A stretch of DNA of 64,000 nucleotides from Curvibacter microcysteis (GTDB lineage: Bacteria > Pseudomonadota > Gammaproteobacteria > Burkholderiales > Burkholderiaceae_C), in the NCBI RefSeq assembly GCF_028649435.1, contig NZ_JAQSIN010000002.1. The stretch is one strand, 5' to 3'. The notes beneath the pieces are model-generated. The model worked only from the letters and a program-made list of their open reading frames with translations, was not told the DNA's origin and ran no database searches. Both the position numbers and the translations under genes were made by a program. Shown here one piece after another: positions 58,722-64,000 of this stretch (positions are counted from its first letter, which is position 1; the number at the start of each line of letters is the position of its first letter).

Positions 58722-59057
58722 ATGGTGAGCCCTGAAATCGAATTTGCAGTCGACGATCTGGAGACCCCTGCGCTGACCAAGGCGCAGTTGGCTGACTTGT
58801 TGTTCGAGCACATTGGCTTGAACAAGCGCGAGTCCAAGGATATGGTTGATGCGTTCTTTGACCTGGTCTCTGAAAGTCTGGTGCGCGGCGATGATGTCAA
58901 GATTTCGGGTTTTGGCAATTTTCAGATCCGCACCAAGGCGCCTCGTCCTGGGCGCAACCCACGCACCGGTGAAGCGATCCCGATTCGGGCTCGCCGTGTG
59001 GTGACCTTCCATGCCAGCCACAAGCTCAAAGAGCAGATCCAGGGCGAGGTCGGCTGA
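58722..59057 (+). CDS. ihfA: Integration host factor alpha subunit
   Basis: A 111-residue DNA-bending protein. ALTKAQLADLLFEHIGLNKRESKDMVDAFFDLV opens the HU/IHF fold; VKISGFGNFQIRTKAPRPGRNPRTGEAIPI includes the conserved GFG core and the R-x-G-R-N-P arm that inserts Pro between base pairs. An extra 15-residue N-terminal extension is present compared with E. coli. It works as a heterodimer with IhfB. Downstream lies a MerR-type gene. Confidence 0.96.
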   Translation: MVSPEIEFAVDDLETPALTKAQLADLLFEHIGLNKRESKDMVDAFFDLVSESLVRGDDVKISGFGNFQIRTKAPRPGRNPRTGEAIPIRARRVVTFHASHKLKEQIQGEVG

Positions 59058-59365
59058 GTTGTTGAGTGCTTGGTGCATGCCCATCTGGCCCCGCGTTGTC
59101 AGGGACTGGTGGCATGAACCATCGCCATCTGCTGTTGTTGTTGGCCGCATGGCGCCGTTGGCGTTTTCATCCTCATCCGCCGAGGCTGCGGGCACATTGG
59201 CATCGCGTCGGCGTCAGGGCCTGGCTCTGGTCTGAGCGCGTTGCACTTGGCGATTTGCCTGCCTCCGTCAATCCGGAATTAACTCTCGTTTGTCTTGATC
59301 GGCTGTCTGGCGTTTGCGCCGCTGCTGAAGTACCCTAAAAGCTTTCCGTGTCGTCAGAGATTCCC
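59058..59365. other. 308-base gap between ihfA and the MerR-type gene
   Basis: Nothing convincing is visible. There is no clear terminator after ihfA, and short open frames in the gap do not look like protein. The last 80 bases are AT-richer and may hold a promoter for the MerR-type gene. Confidence 0.4.
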
Positions 59366-59800
59366 ATGGCAAACGCCTTGCCCCCCATCCCGGTCAAACG
59401 CTACTTCACCATTGGTGAGGTGGGCGAGTTGTGTGGCGTCAAGCCTCACGTTCTCAGGTATTGGGAGCAGGAGTTCACGCAGTTGCGTCCCATGAAGCGC
59501 CGGGGTAACCGCCGCTATTACCAGCACCACGAGGTGTTGATGATTCGCCGCATCCGTGACCTGCTGTACGACCAAGGCTTCACCATCAGCGGGGCGCGCA
59601 ACAAGCTGCAAGAAGGGGCTGGATCGGCCTTGCTGGCGGCTGCCTCCGTCGGCGATGAGGCAGCAGCGGTGGCTGCCTCGGGGGCCGCTGCCTTGCAAGA
59701 AGAGGCGACGGCCGCGTTGTTGGCCGTGCCTCCGCATGAGTTGCAAGGCCTTCGACAAGAATTGGTTGAGATTTTTGAGCTTCTCGCCGAAGTGGCCTAA
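59366..59800 (+). CDS. MerR family transcriptional regulator next to ihfA
   Basis: A regulator of about 144 residues. KRYFTIGEVGELCGVKPHVLRYWEQEF is the MerR helix-turn-helix and RRGNRRYYQHHEVLMIRRIRDLLYDQGFTISGARNKL the wing and linker. The C-terminal 60 residues are Ala/Glu-rich without metal-binding Cys, so it is not a metal sensor. The start is either ATG 59366 or GTG 59348. The order ihfA-merR-tRNA-Pro is common in betaproteobacteria; the function is unknown. Confidence 0.88.
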   Translation: MANALPPIPVKRYFTIGEVGELCGVKPHVLRYWEQEFTQLRPMKRRGNRRYYQHHEVLMIRRIRDLLYDQGFTISGARNKLQEGAGSALLAAASVGDEAAAVAASGAAALQEEATAALLAVPPHELQGLRQELVEIFELLAEVA

Positions 59801-59826
59801 AAACCGTTATATAATTTAATTCTTGT

Positions 59827-59903
59827 CGGCGTGTAGCGCAGCCTGGTAGCGCACTTGCATGGGGTGCAAGGGGTCGCGAGTTCGAATCCCGCCACGCCGA
59901 CCA
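59827..59903 (+). tRNA. tRNA-Pro (anticodon GGG)
   Basis: A 77-base cloverleaf with acceptor stem CGGCGTG / CACGCCG, discriminator A and encoded CCA. The anticodon stem CTTGC / GCAAG encloses ATGGGGT, giving anticodon GGG. The T-arm GCGAG / CCCGC has one A-C mismatch, an oddity. A TATAAT at 59810-59815 sets a start about 5 bases before the mature 5' end. A strong terminator follows. Confidence 0.95.
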
Positions 59904-59919
59904 TTTTATTCGAAGACCA

Positions 59920-59952
59920 ACGGGTCTCAGCCAAAAGCTGAGGCCCGTTTTT
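59920..59952 (+). terminator. Terminator after tRNA-Pro
   Basis: A 12-bp stem ACGGGTCTCAGC / GCTGAGGCCCGT (one wobble) with a short A-rich loop is followed by a run of T. Confidence 0.9.
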
Positions 59953-60123
59953 CTTTTCCGAATTGGGTTTCAAGTCCATCCATGCCGCTGGTTTGGCTTG
60001 AATCGGCGGATGTGCTTTGCCTTGGGGGTTATTGGCCAATTCTTGGCAGTCTTTTGGCACCCTCGCTACCATCGGCTCGCAGCCGGGGCCACTTTGCCTG
60101 AACCGGTGCGCAAAAGCTGAGTC

Positions 60124-60288
60124 ATGAGCACCAACAACCAGGCCTTTCGAGGCAACAAGTCCTCTTTGCCTAGCAAACCTTGTGTCGCCTGCGGGCGCCC
60201 CATGACCTGGCGGCGTCGCTGGGCCAAGACCTGGGACGAGGTCAAGTACTGCTCTGAGGCCTGTCGGCGCGCCAAAGGCTCGGCATGA
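60124..60288 (+). CDS. DUF2256 small zinc-ribbon-like protein
   Basis: A 54-residue protein starting MSTNNQAFRGNKSSLPSKPC. Four Cys, C20-x2-C23 (CVAC) and C43-x3-C47 (CSEAC), should form a zinc knuckle, and WRRRWAKTWDEVKYCS is the DUF2256 signature. The stop overlaps the start of the next gene in an ATGA, so the two are translationally coupled. DUF2256 proteins are typically found beside or fused to cryptochrome/photolyase genes, which is the case here. A role in supporting or targeting that protein is inference. Confidence 0.85.
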   Translation: MSTNNQAFRGNKSSLPSKPCVACGRPMTWRRRWAKTWDEVKYCSEACRRAKGSA

Positions 60289-61484
60289 GTCCCAATCAAG
60301 CATTCGCTCCCACTCTGAGCGCAGCGGCGTCCCGGTTGGCGGCAGTGGATCCTGAGGTCTATGCACGCACACGCAACCATTTGGCGGCCGGCGCCACGGG
60401 CCTGGGGCCTTACCTCACCCACGGCCTGTTGAGCATTGAAGAGGTCTTGCGGGCGGTCACGGACCGCTACCCCTTGCAGGTGCAAGACAAGCTGGTGTTT
60501 GAGTTGGGTTGGCGCGCCTATTACCGCCATGTGTGGGCACACCGTGGCGCGGCTGTGGGCAGCTCCATTCACCCGGGGCCTTTGCCTGAGACGGCTTATG
60601 CCCTCCACCTGCCCAGTGACCTGCGTCAGGGCGTGACCGGCGTGCCGGTCATCGACCAGGCGGTGCGATGTCTTTATGACACGGGCTACCTGCATAACCA
60701 TGCCCGCCTCTGGTTGGCCAGCTACGTGGTGCATGTGCGTAAAGTGCATTGGCGTGTGGGGGCGGATTGGCTGTACAGCCATTTGCTCGACGGCGATCTG
60801 GCCAGTAATTTCATGAGTTGGCAGTGGGTGGCAGGCACCAGCAGCAGCAAGCCCTATTTGTTCAATGCTGAGAATGTCGCTCGATTCGCCCCGGGGCCTT
60901 GGCACAGCCCGGGCAGTGTGATCGACACCGATTACGAGACCCTGGACCGCCGTGCGCGCGACCCCGCTTGGCAGGCCTTGGTGGCTCACCTGCCAGAGGC
61001 GGAGCCGCTGATCGAGCCCGATTTAGCATGCGCACCACCGGCTGCTTTGGGCTTCGCGTCACCCCGTGCCCAGGACGTAGCCGGGCGAGATGTGTGGCTG
61101 ATTCATCCTTGGAGCCTGGGTGCCTTGCCGAAGGGCTTGCCAGACGATGTCTGTGTGCTTGCCCTGTCGGTGGCCGATTTTCACCACCAGCACCCCTGGA
61201 GCGAACGACGCTGGCATTTTGTCGGGCAACGCATGGCCGAGCTGACGCCCTGGCGATGGCATGCTGAGTCGGATCAGATCGCTGCTGCCTTGGGTGCTGC
61301 GCGCCGGGTGCGGTGCATGGACGATCCACATTCGAGCCCCTGGCTCACCCGGTGGGCCGAATGCCAGGCCGTTGAGTCCGTGTTCGCGCCGGTGGCGGGA
61401 CGCTGTGATTCATTCTCGGCCTGGTGGAAGCAGGCTGTGCCGGCACGTGGCGCGGTGCAGGACACCTTGTTGAAACGGGCTTGA
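60285..61484 (+). CDS. Photolyase-homologous FAD-binding protein with swapped domain order
   Basis: A 399-residue protein. Residues about 10-225 look like the helical FAD-binding half of photolyases: LGPYLTHGLLS, KLVFELGWRAYYRHVW, PVIDQAVRCLYDTGYLHNHARLWLASY, and DGDLASNFMSWQWVAGTSSSKPYLFNAENVARFAP. Ordinary photolyases have an alpha/beta domain before this. Here the C-terminal part (about 265-375; DVWLIHPWSL, VCVLALSVADF, ERRWHFVGQRMAEL, ALGAARRVRCMDDP) resembles that alpha/beta domain, so the order appears reversed. It is coupled to DUF2256 upstream and to the cryptochrome-like gene 6 bases downstream. DNA repair or light sensing is likely. Confidence 0.78.
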   Translation: MSPNQAFAPTLSAAASRLAAVDPEVYARTRNHLAAGATGLGPYLTHGLLSIEEVLRAVTDRYPLQVQDKLVFELGWRAYYRHVWAHRGAAVGSSIHPGPLPETAYALHLPSDLRQGVTGVPVIDQAVRCLYDTGYLHNHARLWLASYVVHVRKVHWRVGADWLYSHLLDGDLASNFMSWQWVAGTSSSKPYLFNAENVARFAPGPWHSPGSVIDTDYETLDRRARDPAWQALVAHLPEAEPLIEPDLACAPPAALGFASPRAQDVAGRDVWLIHPWSLGALPKGLPDDVCVLALSVADFHHQHPWSERRWHFVGQRMAELTPWRWHAESDQIAAALGAARRVRCMDDPHSSPWLTRWAECQAVESVFAPVAGRCDSFSAWWKQAVPARGAVQDTLLKRA

Positions 61485-61490
61485 GTGAGC

Positions 61491-62963
61491 ATGGCGGCGC
61501 CCACGGCCTTGGTCTGGTTCAAGCGTGATCTGCGCTTGCGTGACCACGCGCCTTTGGCCCAGGCCCAGCAGTTTGAAAGCGCCCTTGGCTTGGTGCTGAT
61601 CGAGCCCAGCTGGCTCAACAGCCCTGAGTGCGATCCGCGCCACGTGGCCTTTTTATTGGAGGCGGTCGCGGCTCTGCAGGCCGATCTGGCCGCGCGCGGG
61701 CTGCCTTTGCTGGTGCGCGTCGGCGAGGCTGTGACGGTCCTGCAGGCCTTGCGAGACGAGTTCGGTATCACCCACTTGCTCAGCCACGAAGAAACCGGGC
61801 CGGGTTGGAGCTTCGCGCGCGATCTGGCCGTGGCCGATTGGTGTCGTCACCAAGGGGTGGTCTGGCGCGAATGGACGCAGACCGGTGTGGTGCGCCGATT
61901 GCGTTCGCGCAGTGGTTGGGCCGGGCGTTGGGCGCAGCGCATGAATGCCATGGAGGCGCCGCGTGTGCGCGGTTTCAAAGGCCCGGCGGGTCTGGCGCCT
62001 GAGCCGCTGCCGGATTGGGCCGATTTGGGGTTGCCGGCACCGGCCGTGGCGCCACCGCCAGCAGGTGAGCGAGTGGCCTGGGGCACCTTGCAGGACTTTT
62101 TGGCGGGGCGGGGGCGAGACTACCGGCGGGCCTTGTCCAGCCCCTTGACGGCTGAGACCGCTTGCAGTCGGCTCAGCGCCCATCTGGCCTTCGGCACCAT
62201 CTCCATGCGCTGTGTGCACCAGGCCACGGCAGCGACGCTGCTGAGCACGCCGGACCGCGACCTGGCCTATGGGCTGCGTGGCTTTGCCTCGCGTCTGCGC
62301 TGGCACTGTCACTTCATGCAAAAACTCGAAGACCAGCCCGACCTGGAGTGGCGCAATCTGGCGCGCTCGGTGGACGGTTTGCGTCCAGGCGATGGGGTAC
62401 ACCCAGACGCGGTGAATCAGGCTCTGTTGCAAGCATGGTGTGAGGGGCGAACAGGTTACCCCATGGTGGATGCCTGCATGCGCCAACTGCGTGCCACGGG
62501 CTGGCTGAACTTTCGCATGCGGGCGATGCTGGTCAGTTTTGCGGCCTACCACCTGGGCCTGCATTGGCGCGAGCCCGGCTTGTTCTTGGCCCGGCAGTTT
62601 TTGGACTTTGAGCCCGGCATCCACTGGAGCCAGATGCAAATGCAATCCGGCACCACGGGCATCAACACGCTGCGGATCTACTCGCCTGCCAAGCAGGCGC
62701 TGGACCATGATCCTCAGGGCCAGTATCGGCGCCAATGGATGCCTGAGTACGGCAGCGCCGCCTACCCCGAGCCCATCGTGGACGAGCGCAATGCCCTCGC
62801 CCAGATCAAGCTGCAGTTGTATGGCTTGCGCCAGCAGCCTGAAGCACGGGCTGAGGCGGCCGCCATTCAGCAGCAGCACGGTTCGCGCAAAAGTGGTCTC
62901 CCGCCGACGGCCCGTGGACGCCGTGGGGGCTGGTCGGACGGTTCGCAGGGACAATTGTTTTAG
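61491..62963 (+). CDS. Cryptochrome/photolyase family protein
   Basis: A 490-residue protein with the usual order: alpha/beta domain at about 5-130 (ALVWFKRDLRLRDHAPLAQA, ITHLLSHEETGPGWSFARD) and FAD domain at about 205-450 (GRGRDYRRALSSPLTAETACSRLSAHLAFGTIS, GYPMVDACMRQLRATGWLNFRMRAMLVSFAAYHL). In the flavin and substrate pocket it has EPGIHWSQMQMQSGTTGINTLRIYSP where class I CPD enzymes have a N-W-G-N-W-Q-W type block, so it belongs to a different cryptochrome-like branch. The start is ATG 61491; a GTG two codons upstream is possible. It is the third gene of the cassette. Confidence 0.88.
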   Translation: MAAPTALVWFKRDLRLRDHAPLAQAQQFESALGLVLIEPSWLNSPECDPRHVAFLLEAVAALQADLAARGLPLLVRVGEAVTVLQALRDEFGITHLLSHEETGPGWSFARDLAVADWCRHQGVVWREWTQTGVVRRLRSRSGWAGRWAQRMNAMEAPRVRGFKGPAGLAPEPLPDWADLGLPAPAVAPPPAGERVAWGTLQDFLAGRGRDYRRALSSPLTAETACSRLSAHLAFGTISMRCVHQATAATLLSTPDRDLAYGLRGFASRLRWHCHFMQKLEDQPDLEWRNLARSVDGLRPGDGVHPDAVNQALLQAWCEGRTGYPMVDACMRQLRATGWLNFRMRAMLVSFAAYHLGLHWREPGLFLARQFLDFEPGIHWSQMQMQSGTTGINTLRIYSPAKQALDHDPQGQYRRQWMPEYGSAAYPEPIVDERNALAQIKLQLYGLRQQPEARAEAAAIQQQHGSRKSGLPPTARGRRGGWSDGSQGQLF

Positions 62964-64000
62964 GGTTGAGCTCCCTGGGACCAGAGGGGGGCCATGCCTG
63001 TGATCAGGTCATCGGTCGGCGAGTCATGGGCCTGCCAGGCCTGAAGCAGGGCGTTGAAGCGATCCAGCGGGAGTGGGCGCGACAGCAGGTAGCCTTGTGC
63101 TTTGTGAATGCCTGCGTCCCGGACCATTTTCATTTGGGCGCGGGTTTCAACGCCTTCGCAAACGGTCTTCATCCCCAGAATCTGGGCCAGGTGGGTGATG
63201 GTGTGCACCACGGCAAGGGCCTGCGGGCGTTCCATGGCTTCTTGGACAAAGCTGCGGTCGATCTTCAGTGTGTCGAAAGGAAAGCGGCACAGGTAGCTCA
63301 GCGATGAATAGCCGGTGCCGAAGTCATCGAGCGCAATGCGCACACCCAGCGCACGCAAGGCGTGCAATTGACCCAGGTGGGTCGTCGTGTCCTCCATGAG
63401 CACGGACTCCGTGATTTCGAGGGTCAGCCGGCTCGCGGGCAGTCCGGTGGCTTCCAGCACGGATTGGACCGTCTCGACGAACTGAGGCGCCGCCAGTTGG
63501 TTGGCCGACACGTTCACCGAGACCTCGATGCCTTGCAGCTCCTTCATGGCGCTGGCGCAAGCTTGTTGCAGAGCCCACAGGCCCAGGGGGCCGATCAGGC
63601 CGGCCTGTTCGGCGATGGGAATGAATTCCCCGGGGCTGATGGCGCCCAATTGGGGGTGGTGCCAGCGCATCAGGGCTTCCGCTCCTGAAATTCGACCTGT
63701 GTCCAGGGCCACAAGAGGCTGCCAATGCAGGGACAGCTGTTGGCCTTGCGTGGCGCTGCGCAGGCCTTCCTCGATGGCGCTGCGGCGGCGGCTGTGTGTC
63801 CGCAGGTCGGCGCTGTAGTGGGTCGCCTGACCTCGCCCCCTGGCCTTTGCGGCATAAAGGGCCAGGTCAGCCCGCACCAGCAGATCGTCAACGCTCTCGA
63901 CGTCGGGGCTGAGTTCGGCGATGCCGATGCTGGCGCCCATGCGAAAGCGCCGCGCATCGGCCTGTGTCAGATGGCTCAGGTCTTGAATCAGCTGGCTGGC
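62960..64000 (-). CDS. GGDEF-EAL protein, C-terminal part (5' end outside window)
   Basis: The frame stays open to the right edge, so only 346 C-terminal residues are seen; the ATG at 63940 is internal. The last part of a GGDEF domain is present (MGASIGIAEL, VRADLALYAAKARGRG, about residues 21-65). A full EAL domain follows: GAEALMRWHHP, NVSANQL, LEITESVL, LDDFGTGYSS, KIDRSFV and CEGVET, with all expected catalytic acids. It is likely a cyclic-di-GMP phosphodiesterase. Its stop overlaps the convergent photolyase-like gene by 4 bases. Confidence 0.92.
   Translation of the reverse strand, partial: ASQLIQDLSHLTQADARRFRMGASIGIAELSPDVESVDDLLVRADLALYAAKARGRGQATHYSADLRTHSRRRSAIEEGLRSATQGQQLSLHWQPLVALDTGRISGAEALMRWHHPQLGAISPGEFIPIAEQAGLIGPLGLWALQQACASAMKELQGIEVSVNVSANQLAAPQFVETVQSVLEATGLPASRLTLEITESVLMEDTTTHLGQLHALRALGVRIALDDFGTGYSSLSYLCRFPFDTLKIDRSFVQEAMERPQALAVVHTITHLAQILGMKTVCEGVETRAQMKMVRDAGIHKAQGYLLSRPLPLDRFNALLQAWQAHDSPTDDLITGMAPLWSQGAQP

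Noticed and set aside
55118..58918. Very long open frame on the minus strand opposite pheS-pheT
   Set aside because: It is a shadow of the GC-rich coding frames of two unmistakable synthetase genes; its translation has no recognisable motifs.
59114..59338. Short ORF between ihfA and the MerR-type gene
   Set aside because: His/Trp/Arg-rich translation without any family feature and no Shine-Dalgarno.
59827..60123. tRNA-Pro as an integration site for a mobile element
   Set aside because: No repeat of the tRNA 3' end and no integrase is seen downstream; the tRNA has its own terminator and is followed by the photolyase cassette.

Overview
The window looks like chromosome of a high-GC betaproteobacterium, most likely Burkholderiales and Comamonadaceae-like. 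This rests on protein content and gene order: exbB-exbD-lpxK-Trm112-kdsB-adk, surE-pcm-nlpD-rpoS-rlmD, and thrS-infC-rpmI-rplT-pheS-pheT-ihfA-merR-tRNA-Pro. A small Trp-rich membrane protein of the TIGR04438 type and an Aer-like chemoreceptor fit the same group. No phage, insertion sequence, rRNA or CRISPR array was seen.

Layout. Positions 1-12479 carry an exopolysaccharide locus of the Eps/Wzx-Wzy type: FemAB-like acetyltransferase end, export protein, Wzz-like chain-length protein, BY-kinase, flippase and GT2. Two genes then run on the minus strand (O-antigen-ligase-like polymerase and a secreted unidentified protein), followed by a plus-strand GT4-like transferase, an EpsL-like outer membrane protein and a polysaccharide deacetylase. 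Positions 12595-17273 hold cytochrome c, adk, and the lipid A/KDO and ExbBD-type genes. Positions 17985-25862 hold sodB, DUF192, icd, an orphan TRAP binding protein next to an atypical AroQ homologue and an IclR regulator, and a Tat-exported PhoX behind a good Pho box. Positions 26.0-27.6 kb are a lower-GC islet with a small Cys-rich HNH-like protein. Next come an Aer-like receptor, DUF2946 plus a TonB receptor, a CLC-F-like antiporter and a PAS-GGDEF-EAL protein (27.6-36.2 kb). The stationary-phase block surE-pcm-nlpD-rpoS follows, then rlmD. A Fur-controlled bfd-tonB-exbB-exbD operon lies at 44.6-46.9 kb, followed by a SWIB/histone-like protein, rraA, a DMT transporter, a GGCT protein and aceA (to 51.4 kb). 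The translation block thrS to ihfA fills 51.4-59.1 kb. After tRNA-Pro the window ends with a three-gene photolyase/cryptochrome cassette and a partial EAL protein.

Most notable. (1) A complete candidate transcription attenuator precedes thrS: promoter, a 13-residue leader peptide with four Thr codons, alternative pairings and a terminator. (2) A light-response/repair cassette of a DUF2256 zinc protein, a photolyase homologue whose two domains appear in swapped order, and a cryptochrome-like photolyase. (3) An AroQ-like protein lacking two expected active-site residues beside an orphan TRAP receptor and an IclR regulator with a three-half-site operator. (4) A 24-residue membrane ORF overlapping bfd in the Fur operon. 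(5) A small HNH-like gene whose Shine-Dalgarno is buried in an 8-bp hairpin.

All calls come from reading the sequence and recalled family knowledge. No database search, folding or composition calculation was run.
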